Part shown: positions 8,755 to 19,308 of the stretch, piece by piece
Layout: every line of letters starts with the position of its first letter
Position numbering within the stretch: the first letter of the stretch is position 1
Notes under the pieces: model-generated
Databases searched by the model: none
What the model saw: the letters and a program-made list of their open reading frames with translations, nothing else
What the model was told of the DNA's origin: nothing
Origin: Hirsutella rhossiliensis
Lineage: Eukaryota; Ascomycota; Sordariomycetes; Hypocreales; Ophiocordycipitaceae
Assembly: GCF_020360975.1 (NCBI RefSeq)
Contig: NW_025408669.1
Coordinates: 6,510,001 to 6,574,000 of the forward strand
Direction: 5' to 3'
Length of the DNA stretch: 64,000 nt
Made by a program: the position numbers and the translations under genes

Positions 8755-10803
8755 TCAGAGCCGACTTGACTTTTCGTTTGCACCGCCAATCGCGCCGCTC
8801 ATCATGGTTGGTTCGCGGGTGCTGCCAAGCAGGACTGCCTCTCTTCCACCTTTTGTTCCCCACCATGCGACTCCAATCGTAGACCTCTCGACGTCCATTT
8901 CGCCGTTGACGAGAACATCGAGAAACCGTTTCATGACAGGCCCCCTTAGACTGGGATCCGCAATCTCCTTCATCATCTGGGCCGTGATTCCGAGCCAATC
9001 TTCGACCAGCACCAGGGGCAGGAACGGCAATGAATCGACCAGCGCCATCACCAGAGCGCTCTGTTCCGAGAGCGGGACGTCTTCTTGCTGAGAAGACGAG
9101 CTATTGTTTTGGCCCAGGAGTGCGGTGGAAGCGGTAGGTATATTGCAGCGGAGCATCTCGAGCAGCGTCTCGGATAATTCAGGTCTCATGGCTGCAATCG
9201 GGAAAGGGGGCGATACGATTTCCATGACGGTCTTGAAAGCAACACGGAACTGCCGCGGTGAGATGTGATGGGGAAAGGACTCGAAGAGCTTGACTATGTA
9301 GAACGGAGTAATGTCGATGGTGAGGGGGCTGTGCTGAGGACAGGATAGAACCGACAGGATGGCACTATGGGCTGATTCGAAGAGCTCGACCCCAGAAGGC
9401 GACAGTGACCCATTGTGCGAAAGATATGCTACTGCCGGCTCGATAATCAGGTTCTGGCAGGAACTCGCCGACAGAGCGAGAGGGAGATGCTCCGCCACGT
9501 TGAGATGGAATAGATCCAAGGTCCTCTGAAGAAAGGACGCAGGGAAAGGAATTACATCGGCGGCTCGAGTTTCTCGCAAAAAGACTTGGCATGTCGCTGG
9601 GTCTCGTGAGAGGACATCGAGCGACGTCAGATAGGAAAAGGTGTAGACTTGGAAAGCGTTATTCCCGTTGCGGGACGAGATGAAGAAGAGGTTTCGAAGA
9701 ACGTGTAGCGACTTGGCGGCAATGCCCGGAGCCATGCCGTTGGCCAGCATGTTTGGATCTAGCAAGCTGCGAGATACAATGGCCTGAAGCACGGCAACAG
9801 AGCCAAACATGAGCTTTCTCAGAACCTGCCAGAGGTGGGGCCAGGTCGTTTGCAGCGTCTCGAGATCCATGCGCGTGCCCTCAAAATCGGGGTCGACGCC
9901 GCTGAGGGCGATTCTCTGCCATGCACTGAGGACTCTGCCAGTAAAGACCAAGAGGGCGTCCTGCGCCTGCAGCACGGCGGCCGAGTCCCTCGCATGCTGC
10001 ACTGCGAAGCCGGCGAGCTTGGAGAGGGGGCCAATGTTTGCCATCAAGGGCTGCTTCTCCAACTCCTGGAGCATGCGGTATGCCGGAGAGTTTGCAGGAT
10101 AGCTGAGAAGGTGCGAGGCATTCTCCGTGGTGTCGTTGCCGATGGCCTTGAGAAACTGTCCGTCGCAGAAGCCTTGATCCCCGGTAAAGGCCCAGACAGC
10201 TATGGGAAGCAATGCGCTGCAGTTGATGCGGGACCGGTTCCCGTCTGAGAGTAGGGGAAAGGCGAAGTTGAGGGCCGTAACTAGCGACGCAGACGCAAGC
10301 AGCCCATCTTGAGCCGTGTGCTCGAGCGCAGGATTTGTGGCGGTGACGATGGCTTGCTCGAGGGCGCTCCTCAGACTCCAGGAAAGGGATCGCCTGCCGT
10401 CGCCTTCCATGCCGACAAGCACGCCTGTCAGGACGAGGAGGTGTTGCCATCGCCGCGACCGGTCATCGGCGCCCTTGATGACGGCGCGCGCCCACTCGTC
10501 GCATCGTAGCCCGCCCTCGTGTCCCGGCTCCTTGTGCTTGGCGTCGTCGGTGTCGTTGTCGCGCACGCGCGAAGCCGCAGTCCTGTAGATGCCAACGATG
10601 CGCAGGGAAAGCCGCGGACCGTCCTGTCGATGCCAGATGGCGGGCGCCGTCAGCAGCTGCGAGGTCAGGACGCCGAGGTTGAGCGGGTTGGAGAGCCGAG
10701 ACAGCAAATGAGCAGTGGTGCCGATGATCTGGTCCGTTTCGACGGGGCCGTGGACATGTTGGTACCGTTGAAGAACCGTGTTCAGGAGCCGGTCTGCAGG
10801 CAT
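8755..10803 (-). CDS. PEX8: Peroxisome biogenesis protein Pex8-like, with C-terminal PTS1
   Basis: Single-exon gene, 682 aa, from the ATG at 10803 (MPADRLLNTVLQRYQ). The all-helical sequence (LLSRLSNPLNLGVLTSQLLTA region, LHVLRNLFFISSRNGNNAFQ region) resembles the fungal Pex8 family as I remember it. It ends in SRL, a canonical peroxisomal targeting signal type 1, and yeast Pex8 likewise carries a PTS1 and sits on the lumenal side of the peroxisomal membrane. There it links the docking and RING complexes of the import machinery and helps unload Pex5. No signal peptide is evident. The family call rests on resemblance plus the PTS1. It shares a 332-bp divergent promoter with the TMEM170-family gene. 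Confidence 0.7.
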   Translation of the reverse strand: MPADRLLNTVLQRYQHVHGPVETDQIIGTTAHLLSRLSNPLNLGVLTSQLLTAPAIWHRQDGPRLSLRIVGIYRTAASRVRDNDTDDAKHKEPGHEGGLRCDEWARAVIKGADDRSRRWQHLLVLTGVLVGMEGDGRRSLSWSLRSALEQAIVTATNPALEHTAQDGLLASASLVTALNFAFPLLSDGNRSRINCSALLPIAVWAFTGDQGFCDGQFLKAIGNDTTENASHLLSYPANSPAYRMLQELEKQPLMANIGPLSKLAGFAVQHARDSAAVLQAQDALLVFTGRVLSAWQRIALSGVDPDFEGTRMDLETLQTTWPHLWQVLRKLMFGSVAVLQAIVSRSLLDPNMLANGMAPGIAAKSLHVLRNLFFISSRNGNNAFQVYTFSYLTSLDVLSRDPATCQVFLRETRAADVIPFPASFLQRTLDLFHLNVAEHLPLALSASSCQNLIIEPAVAYLSHNGSLSPSGVELFESAHSAILSVLSCPQHSPLTIDITPFYIVKLFESFPHHISPRQFRVAFKTVMEIVSPPFPIAAMRPELSETLLEMLRCNIPTASTALLGQNNSSSSQQEDVPLSEQSALVMALVDSLPFLPLVLVEDWLGITAQMMKEIADPSLRGPVMKRFLDVLVNGEMDVERSTIGVAWWGTKGGREAVLLGSTREPTMMSGAIGGANEKSSRL

Positions 10804-11135
10804 TTTGCAGCTGTTGGAGGCGAAGGCGGCATCGAAACTCGTCTTGCTATGCCGCTGCGAGTTGGAAGAAGGAAGGTAGATTTGAAGCCCACTGGTCGAG
10901 GCCGCAGCCGGAGTCCGTGTTGGCAAAAGGTACAAAGTACTTGCGATCTTTTGCCGAGGCTTCAGGCCAGGGTGGGTCGCCCTACACGGTAGTACTCGCA
11001 ACCAGCATCGCGTCGGAACATCACTTAAGCACCCCGTTCGCGCGACTCCGGCAGCTGTTCCATGGCACCCGCGAGGCCGCGCCAAAGGCAGTGTCGATTG
11101 CGCCCTCGCCGGGCCGGTTGAAGCACTAGATTGCC
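10804..11135. promoter_or_regulatory. Divergent intergenic promoter (PEX8 / TMEM170-family gene)
   Basis: 332 bp between two start codons facing apart. It must hold both core promoters and 5' leaders. No TATA box or known operator stands out to me. Confidence 0.45.
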
Positions 11136-11622
11136 ATGTCGAACCCGAACAACCCTCCGCCGGGCTACCGAGCGCCGCCGTTCCCATCCCTCAGCACGCC
11201 CATGCTCTCCGACAAGACGCCCCAACGACTGCACACAATCTACTACATCGAGGACGCGTGGCGCTTCACGTTGCTATGGACGCTCATCACCTACGCCGTC
11301 TTCCATGTGGGAGCAGTGCTCGTGGCCGTCGTCACGCATGGCTGGAAAAAGTCGTCGTGGTCGTACCTCTGGGCGGTGCCGGGCGTCTATCTCGTCGTGG
11401 CGGGACTCGAGGCGGTTCTCGCCGGCAGCGTGGTCGGTCTGGTGTGCGTCGCATCGCTTGCATGGACTTGCCTGGGGATTCGAGCTGACTGCTGTGTCTA
11501 GGCTTGGCGCCGTGTATAGGGCCGGATACTACGAGATGAACACGTGGATCCCGTGCACCTGGGGTATCATCAACGTCTTGACGTTGGTCATATCGTCCTT
11601 TTCGATCCAAGGCGGGCTATGA
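11136..11622 (+). CDS. TMEM170-family integral membrane protein
   Basis: Two exons, 11136-11443 and 11502-11622, with a 58-nt GTGCGT...CTAG intron, encode 142 aa. Three or four hydrophobic helices are visible: FTLLWTLITYAVFHVGAVLV, SYLWAVPGVYLVVAGLEAV, VLAGSVVGLVLGAVYRAG and IINVLTLVISSF. The motif GAVYRAGYYEM, followed by a last hydrophobic helix, matches TMEM170 proteins, where GVYRAAGKEM sits at the same place. Animal TMEM170 proteins shape ER sheets and the nuclear envelope; the same role here is inference. The N-terminal 40 residues are Pro-rich and probably cytosolic. Reading past the donor would give an artificial Cys-rich end, so the spliced model is preferred. Confidence 0.75.
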
Positions 11623-12424
11623 ACGGCATTCTGCCTGGATGATTGTGTTCTCTGCAGGAACCGTCTCGACACGCGACCGGCACGGTGCTTCGTATGTTGG
11701 ACACCATCCAGCAACGGCATCAAGAGAGTGTCTGTCCGTGAATGGAAAAGCCCGCCCTTTTCTGCACCGTCGAAACTGCCGTCATCTACGGCAACGCCTT
11801 TGCGGCACTGTATGCAATTGGAATGATTTCGGGAGCTGGTCTGGGATTACAACGAGAGGCCGTAACCTGATGAGGCCTAGTGGTGGAGCTTTAGCTGCCC
11901 CTGATTGGATGCTACAACAGCACGTTCCCACCAGCGTACAGTATATGCTCCTGGTACTGTAGGGAGGGGAGGCAAGAGGGAGGCACTCGCGCTGTTCGTT
12001 ACGTACGGAGTAGGTAGTATGTTGGGGATCTTGCAATGCACCCCGACTGACTGCCCTGGCCCACTGCGCCACCCCAAAGACTCTCAAGTGCAACTTCTTC
12101 GGCGAAAGGCTTCTACCATTGATATTATTCGCTGCAAAACAATCCACTTAGCGTCGCAGCCCTCATCCTCTATTTCGAAACCAACGGAGCCTTTTCTACG
12201 CTAGATCAACGTGGTTCTCAGTCCCTCTCACCCACCTGCAGTCAGTTTAGGCTCCGCCAACAAGCCATCGTCATGCCTCGGGTGCGAACCTGAGCATCAC
12301 TTCAAGGACGACACAGACGACGCAGACGACGCAGACGACGCAGACGAGGCCGGTAGACATTCAGGACCACTGAATTTCTGGATGAGTCGACTTCCTGAAA
12401 GTCCGACCTCTCCACACGCCCGGG
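11623..12424. other. Intergenic region upstream of STE14
   Basis: No supported gene; the overlapping short open frames on both strands share no recognisable motif. It ends with the 5' leader of STE14, which carries a small GAC-rich tandem repeat. GTACAGTA sequence occurs near 11936-11945. Confidence 0.4.
12307..12348 (+). repeat. 9-bp tandem repeat (GACGACGCA), about 4.6 copies
   Basis: Direct reading shows GACGACACA followed by three GACGACGCA units and a partial copy, in the probable 5' leader of STE14. In one frame it would read as an Asp-rich peptide, but it lies upstream of the STE14 ATG. Confidence 0.85.
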
Positions 12425-13249
12425 ATGGATCCTACGACCTCTCGTGCTCAGCAGCGACCGCCGCCCGCCGAGTCGCAGTTCCGGCCATATCGGCCTTGGG
12501 AGACGGACGCTCCCCCACTACCCGACTCGCCTCTCAAACCCTTCTTCGCCGGCCAGCCCAAGTCCTTGTCGGGCATCGCCCTCCGGGCATTCTGCCTGGG
12601 CATTGCCTTTGCCGCGAGTGTTGTCGCCGTCGCCGGCATCCTGCTCTTCACCCACAGCCCGGCATGGCGTGTGCCCTTTTTCCTGCTCGCCCTGTCCACT
12701 TTTCACTTTCTCGAGTTCTGGACGACCGCTGAGCGGAACACGCTCGTGGCCAGCATCGACAGCTTCCTCCTGACAGCCAACTGGCCCTCGTACGCCATCG
12801 CCCACTCGGCCGCCTTCCTCGAATGCGCCATCGTCAGCATCTTCTTCCCGAGTCGCTCCTGGGCCCCTTTCTACTCCGGTCCCCTCCTCCTCGCCTTCGG
12901 CATCGCCCTGGTTCTGGTCGGCCAGGCGGTCCGCTCGGCCGCCATGCTCCAGGCGGGGGCCAGCTTCAACCACCAGGTGCAGACTAAGAAGGCGGGCTCC
13001 CACACGCTCGTCACAACCGGCATCTACGGCACTCTGCGACATCCGAGCTACTTTGGCTTCTTCTACTGGAGCCTGGGCACGCAGCTGGTGCTCGGAAACG
13101 TGGCTTGCTTCTGTGCCTATGGGGCGGTTCTATGGACCTTCTTTAATGGAAGAATCAAGGTCGAGGAAAAGAAGCTCGTCGATTTTTTCCAAGACGATTA
13201 CATCGAGTATCGGAGGCGGGTCCCCACAATGATGCCGCTTATAGCCTGA
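12425..13249 (+). CDS. STE14: Protein-S-isoprenylcysteine O-methyltransferase
   Basis: Carboxyl-methylates the prenylated C-terminal cysteine of CaaX proteins (Ras and Rho GTPases, a-factor-type pheromones) in the ER membrane, using S-adenosylmethionine. Uninterrupted 274-aa frame. Several hydrophobic helices are followed by the ICMT core: FHFLEFWTTAERN, FNHQVQTKKAGSHTLVTTGI, the signature YGTLRHPSYFGFFYWSLGTQ, and the C-terminal VEEKKLVDFFQDDYIEYRRR, which forms part of the cofactor and substrate site. Length is close to the 240-290 aa usual for the family. The N-terminal 45 residues are Pro-rich and variable. It converges with DGAT1 across a 243-bp gap. Confidence 0.95.
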   Translation: MDPTTSRAQQRPPPAESQFRPYRPWETDAPPLPDSPLKPFFAGQPKSLSGIALRAFCLGIAFAASVVAVAGILLFTHSPAWRVPFFLLALSTFHFLEFWTTAERNTLVASIDSFLLTANWPSYAIAHSAAFLECAIVSIFFPSRSWAPFYSGPLLLAFGIALVLVGQAVRSAAMLQAGASFNHQVQTKKAGSHTLVTTGIYGTLRHPSYFGFFYWSLGTQLVLGNVACFCAYGAVLWTFFNGRIKVEEKKLVDFFQDDYIEYRRRVPTMMPLIA

Positions 13250-13492
13250 TGAAATGGGGCGGTCAAGCTTGGCTGCGTCGCTTTACGTTGCGGATGGACA
13301 CGGCTGGGGCGAGCTAGAGGGGGTAGACTGTCGTAGGGTTAATCCAAACGTCAATAATACTTTTAGCTTTTAAACAAAGAATAAACATCCTAACTCCATA
13401 GCGTATCGAGACCAGATAAATGCACCTCCCTTTCCAAGGGCAGACATTGAAAGCAGGACTGCCTGAAATTACACCTTGGGCTTTCTCCCGGT

Positions 13493-15183
13493 CTACTTGA
13501 TGCTCACCGTTTGCTGCATCTCCCTGCTCACGCTCCCGTACTTGGCCTGCCAAGCATAAAAGTACATTAGCGTCGCGAAGGGCTGGCCAAAGATGGTAAA
13601 CGACACCCAGAAAATGACGTTGCCCACGAGCTTGCCGCCTTTGCCGAGCCTCATCTTCTCCATGGGCGCTGTGATGGCGATGAGAGGCAACTGGAGAAAC
13701 ATGCCGAGAAAGGCAACGCCTGCGGATTGCGCGAGTCAGTCAGTGGGCCACGGAGCTGCGCAGAGGGAGGGGCGGACGAACCGATGACGTTGTGAGTGGG
13801 GATTCCGACCAGAATCTCGTGGAGGACGGCCGAGACGAAGAAGACAACAAGACTGGCCATCATGGGGCTCCATCCACGCCCGATCATGGGCATATAGACG
13901 TGGCGCTTGAAGTAGGTGTAGACGGGCTTGTTCCAGGTCCGCCAGTATGCGCCCAGGCTCTCGCTGTTCCACCAATCATCGTAAAATACCCGATCACCAA
14001 ACCGTAGCACTTCGGCGAGAGCATTGAGGAAGGACTGGAAGAGGGCAAAGAAGCCGGCGAGCCAGATGACGAGTGAGATGGTGGACAGCTTCAGCAGCCG
14101 CTCAAGGATGGAGGCAAAGTCGAGCGACGCAATCTTATCCAGAGAGTTGCGCAGGACGGGCGCGGCATACTGGAAGCTGGCGAACCAGATGAAGGCGCTC
14201 AGGCAGAAGACCTCTCCGAGCCTCTTGGCGACGAAGAGCCACCTGATCTTGTCGGTCCGGGGATAGACGGGTTGGTAGACGAGCGTCGGGGCCCACCAGA
14301 AGTAGACGAGGTTGCCAAAGGTGATGTTTTGCGGATACGGGCACTTGGAGTACAGCTCTGGGACGAGCTCGCCCCTGACGGGATGCAGGTACGCGTGGCG
14401 CAGGTCGCGGTTGGTGAAGGCGTACGAGGCCGTCTTGAGCCAGACGATGATGGCGTGCATTTCGGTGAGAGTGCCGATGAGCGGGTGGTGGATGTAGAAG
14501 TAGACGACGGCCGAGGTCACGACCAGGGCCAGGGTGATGTTGGCCGCATGGACCCAGGCGACGATGAGCCATGTCGCGTGAAACCTCTTGCGGTCTTCTT
14601 CAGAGGGACTGGTGGCGCCGTCCTTGAGGCGCTTCCTCGACCCCAGCGCCTGCTGGGCAGCGGCGAGCTCGATGAGGTAGGCGGCCAAGAGATGGCAGGG
14701 GATGAGGAAGTAAAGCAGGCCGCCGATGAGGACGTCCTGGCGGCTGTAGGCGTGGCAGCGGATGCAGATCAAGACTCCGTACTGGGGAGGGGGATCAGCA
14801 ACACGGGATCCCGGGGGCGCATGGGCCAAGTACGGACCTTTTGGATGTTTTCAATCATCAATCGCAGGTTGCCGACGACTGCCAACCGCTGTTAGCGGCG
14901 AGCGAGGATGGGCGACACGCCGATGCTTACCCAAGACAATGACCATGAGGTTGCGGAAGCCAATGAAGCTGGGGGCAGCATCTGAATCGTGGCTGAGGCA
15001 CGAGGGCCTTGTCTGGGAGTGGACGGCAACGACATGGCGATACTTTTTCTGCGACCAAGCTGTCTTGACCCTGTCGGTCACCGTGCCGTTTCGTGGCTCG
15101 ACCCCGGTCGGATCCTTGCCGCCATGGCGTTTTGTCGCGGTACCAGTCGAGGCCTCGACGCTGGTGGTCGTGGCGGCCATCAT
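13493..15183 (-). CDS. DGAT1: Diacylglycerol O-acyltransferase 1 (MBOAT family)
   Basis: Final acylation step of triacylglycerol synthesis in the ER. Four exons on the minus strand: 15183-14931, 14878-14838, 14781-13782 and 13719-13493, with introns of 52, 56 and 62 nt; 506 aa. Start at ATGATG (MMAATTTSVEAS), the first in-frame ATG. Joined exons restore FIGFRNLMVIVLVVGNLRLM. MBOAT/DGAT1 marks are the FYDDWWNSESLGAYWRTWN motif, HVYMP, and VLHEILVGIPTHN with the presumed catalytic His about 419. Eight or more hydrophobic helices. Sterol acyltransferases (ARE1/2) are the main alternative, but the FYxDWWN form and the overall match favour DGAT1. Confidence 0.88.
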
Positions 15184-16460
15184 GTTGTGTGGCGGCGTCT
15201 TCCAATTGGCAGCGTGTAAGAGAGATGCGAGAGAGGCTGACTGACGATGGAGGGACAAGATCAGATGGTGGCAAAGGACAGCTTTCGACCAAGGGGGTGG
15301 GGTTTCTCGTTCGAATTCGGCCTCGGTGCGCGTGAAGGGTTAATTAATTACTTCGCAGCAGCGTGGCGACGCAGGTATTGTTCGGCGCCAACGCGAGCGG
15401 CGTCTGCGCCTCTGCAGCCTGACCAAGTCTGTCGATGAGGCCGGTGGATGCTCAAGTGGGTATACGGCGCTGCCTGAGCGTGAGGAGAAGACAAGGAACA
15501 GCAGGACCGTGGACGCAGTCAAAGTGATGAGACTGGGAGAAAGAGCAGAGGCTAGAAAGAGGGAGGGACAGGAAGCAAAGGGCCCAAAGATGAGAGTATC
15601 CAGCAAGAATGCAACCGTCGAGGGAGCAGGTACCCTCTTCCCAGGGACGGCTTGTTTGGCCCCCCTGTGGCGATTGTTCGATTCAATTAGGCCCGAAGAA
15701 TAGCGTGGCCGAAGGGCGGGGCCAGACGGCGTCAAACTCTCGTCATTGGGATAATGCAAGCGGGCCAGGGTCGGAGAGCACCAAAGTTGTCAGGTACAGT
15801 ACAGTACAGTGTAGTGCATGTATCTTCTCTTGATATCACGGTGCCTCGGCACGCGCCTGGCCTCGCTTATCTCGTCGTATCGCAAAGTCCCCTTAATCTT
15901 ATCTGGAGAAGGGACCCGAGGCACCACCCCGTCTCGCACAAGGCACAAGGAGAAGGAGATCAAGGAATTTCCGCATTGCATTCTTGACGCGCTATCGGAC
16001 CAATGCAGATGCCGAGTCTTTCCCTCTGGGGCTGGAATGCGGCCAAATCGTGCGATTCACTTGTCGGCTTTATTGGTCTAAGCTGTTTGAACTCCCTTTG
16101 TGCTCTGTGGAGGTACGGGGCTAATATAGCTACGTACCTACTTGATCTGATTACATAAATACCTAGTTCGCTGACTCAACTGCTGGTCTCGCGCTGGGCC
16201 GTTCTCACGTGACGTGTACTCACTTCGCGCATCTGAAATACTCCGGGGAGCAACGCGCAAACGTCCTCTTGGTCGCCTCACTTCACCACAAATGGCGAAT
16301 CCTCTGCAAACCCCATCGAGAGAACCAAATCTTGCGTGACAGGTGTGCAGTGAGGACCCGCGGTCAATATATATCGGCTTCCCGACAAGCCTGAACGCCT
16401 CGCCACGTCCTCACCACGCCGCGTGCATGTGGAGGAAGCTCGACCCGGGAGCTCGCAACC
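15184..16460. promoter_or_regulatory. Divergent intergenic region (DGAT1 / PFS2)
   Basis: 1.3 kb between two outward-facing start codons. No gene is supported. It contains a GTACAGTACAGTACAGT run at about 15794-15812 and an AT-rich stretch with TACGTACCTAC near 16130-16170. It probably contains both promoters. Confidence 0.45.
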
Positions 16461-18796
16461 ATGGCCCACGAGCCGCGTGGTGATCATGGTGACCGCGGCG
16501 GCCATGATGGGGCGTACATGAAGATGCGGGGCCGAAGTAAGTCTGTCGCTGCGCCTCTATTGCCATTCTTGTCCTCTTCGGGGCCCAACCATCACCGCAG
16601 CCGTCACAGCTTTGTATCCCACGACATGTCCCAACCACCACCGCTTGGGCCGGGGAGAAAGCTCTCTCCAAGGTCAAGGACGAAATATTCGGCCTTCAGG
16701 GAGCTTGAGCCAGCAAATCACTATGGAAAGCTAGCACACGTGGGCCGGAGAGCGGGATGATGGTGGTTCTCACCAGTGAATGATCATCTATTATCCCACG
16801 AACCCGCGATCCGTAACGCCCGAGCATTCTTCCGAAAGCCACTCGTCTTCCTTTCGTGAAGCCTGAACCCTTCACGACCCCTCTTTCTCAGTCCACAGTC
16901 TTGACGGTGAAACGAACCGATCATGATGCTTCGGGGAAAATGTACTGCACAAGCGCTGACCTTCGTTTTGCAGGGCCGGTCACCGACTACAGTGCCACCG
17001 TCGCTCATTGGCAGCGGAATCGAACTGCCAACTACAAGGGTGGCTACACGGGCGAGGCCGAGCGGCCGAGCGTGAGCTACATTGTGGATGTTAGCCTCTC
17101 CAGGTTCCTCCAGCGTTCAAGGTCAGGCTGACGGCCTATCTAGATGATCCCACCCGCCGGGCGGCCCACGTCAGCGGCAGACAGCATTCCCTCCAAGCAC
17201 CTGCATTCATCCTTGAACAAGATCAAGCATCCAGTCAACGTGGTCCGATGGACTCCCGAAGGACGACGGCTTTTGACAGCTTCGACGAGCGGCGAGTTCA
17301 CTCTCTGGAACGGCACGGGCTTCAACTTCGAGACCATTATGCAGGCTCACGACTCGGCCATCCGAGCTCTGGAATACTCTCATAGCGACGACTGGCTGAT
17401 ATCGGCCGACCACGACGGCCTCATCAAATATTGGCAGCCCAACTTCAACAACGTTCAGAGCATCCACGCGCATTCAGATCCTATCCGGGACCTTGCCTTC
17501 AGCCCAAACGATTCCAAGTTTGTGAGTGCCTCTGACGATTCTACCCTCAAGGTCTTCGATTTTGCTTTGGGTCAGATGGAGTCCAAGCTGGAGGGCCACG
17601 GATGGGACGCCAAGTCTGTCGACTGGCATCCCACCAAGGGTCTTCTCGTGTCTGGTTCAAAAGACCATCTCGTAAAGCTTTGGGATCCTCGCACCAGCCG
17701 CTGCCTCACGACTCTCCATGGGCACAAGAGTACCATTACCAAGGTGACGTTTGAAAAAGTTCGCGGCATGTGCCTCGCGACGTCGGCTCGCGACCAGACG
17801 GCCCGCGTCTTTGACCTGAGAATGATGCGAGACATTTGTCTGCTCAAAGGCCACGAAAAGGATATTTCCACGCTCTCATTCCATCCCATCCATCCCAACC
17901 TGCTTACTACCGGCGGCATGGACGGTTCGCTCTTCCACTATCTACTCGACACGCCCAATCCCCCCCCTGGCCAGGCCTTGACGGTTGCGCCGTACGACAG
18001 TCTGGATCCCACCACCGCCGCGGCCCAGTCGGTCTGGCCCTCGCACAGGTTAGCCTTCGCGCACGACTATGCCATTTGGTCTCTCGACTGGCACCCCCTG
18101 GGCCACATTCTCGCAACCGGGTCCAACGACCGAATCACTCGCTTTTGGACCCGCGCACGCCCTGGCGAGATCAACGTGTTCAAGGACCGGTACCACATTG
18201 GCGAGGCGGCCGCCGAGGCACAGGGAACATGGGATCGTCGTGGCAACCGTCGTCAGCGGCAGGAGGAAGAGCAGCAGGAAATGGAGGACGAGTTGGACGC
18301 GCTGGTTGACCAGGACGCGCTCAAGCAGCAGGCGGCGGGCTTGCCCGGCATCCCTGGCCTTCCCTTGGGCGGGGGCATGGTTCCTGGCCTCGGCTCAGGC
18401 GCCGCTATCCCACGACCTCCCATCCCAGGCGTCGGCTCCAACCCTTCTGCTCCTCCCCCGCCGCCCCTGTTTCCTCTTCCCGGGCTCAACGGCGCTCCCC
18501 ATCCCCCACTGCCGGGCCTGGATCCCAACAAGCCTCCGGACCCGGCACAGCTGATTGAGATTATGAAAAGGGCCGGCGTTCCTCTCCCGCCTCCGGGCGC
18601 GTTGCCTCACGGCCTCATCCTGCCCCCCGGAAACGTCCCTTCGCCAGGCAGCTTTCCCATGCCGGTCCAGCCGCCTCTGTTGCATCAGCCAGATGGCGAC
18701 AAGAGCGACAGCGGCAGACGGCGAGCTCCTCTGCCTAGCCAAGAGGAGAGCTTGCGGCAGGAGCAGCGACAGGGCAAATACACTCGGGCCAGATAG
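16461..18796 (+). CDS. PFS2: Polyadenylation factor subunit 2 (WD40 protein of the cleavage/polyadenylation factor)
   Basis: WD40 scaffold of CPF (WDR33 in animals), needed for pre-mRNA 3' cleavage and polyadenylation in the nucleus. Three exons: 16461-16536, 16974-17089 and 17144-18796; introns of 437 and 54 nt; 614 aa. Exon 1 gives [17 protein letters not shown]. Exon 2 supplies the conserved [15 protein letters not shown] and [19 protein letters not shown], continuing into [20 protein letters not shown]. At least seven WD repeats follow ([51 protein letters not shown]). The last 200 residues are Pro/Gly-rich, as in filamentous fungal orthologues. Intron 1 is several times longer than any other in the window. 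Confidence 0.95.
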
Positions 18797-19308
18797 GATG
18801 ACCAGTTCCGGCGGTGTTGGTGTCTCGAAGTGATTGATACCCTATCAAACGGCGTCAAGGACACTGGAAGAGCAGGGCGGTGGTGGAGAAGACGGCCTTG
18901 TTGCGGCGCATGGGTTACTGCTTTACCTGGCATGCTTTACCCTTTCCTTTCCTCCTTCTCCCAATCAATAAACTGGCTTGGTTGAATAAGGAATCTAAAG
19001 GGATGATAATGTACATTGATGACGCGCCAACATCTTTCGCTGTAGGCCGTGCACGCTTGCGCTCAACTCTAGGTGTCAAGGCAGATTCAACAATCGAAAT
19101 GCAGATGATCCCGCAAAGCACACGCAGGAGCCGGTTGACCATGACGACCAGCTTCAACGACTTGCATCTCTCTCGCTCTCGCGCTCTCTGAGCGTCTGGT
19201 CTTTGCCCACTTTCCTTGGACACTCAACCCCCACTCTTGTCTCCCGTCGCATCTCCTCTCGCATCTCCTCTCGCATCTCCTCTCGCAGTTGCAAAAAGCA
19301 TCCTCGTG
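18797..19308. other. Convergent 3' intergenic region
   Basis: Between PFS2 and NUC1 stop codons. No gene seen. AATAAA-like sequences occur near 18966-18972 and 18986-18990 after the PFS2 stop. A 12-bp repeat lies at its right end. Confidence 0.45.
19249..19284 (+). repeat. 12-bp tandem repeat (GCATCTCCTCTC), 3 copies
   Basis: Three identical consecutive copies just beyond the NUC1 stop codon, in its probable 3' UTR. Confidence 0.85.
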
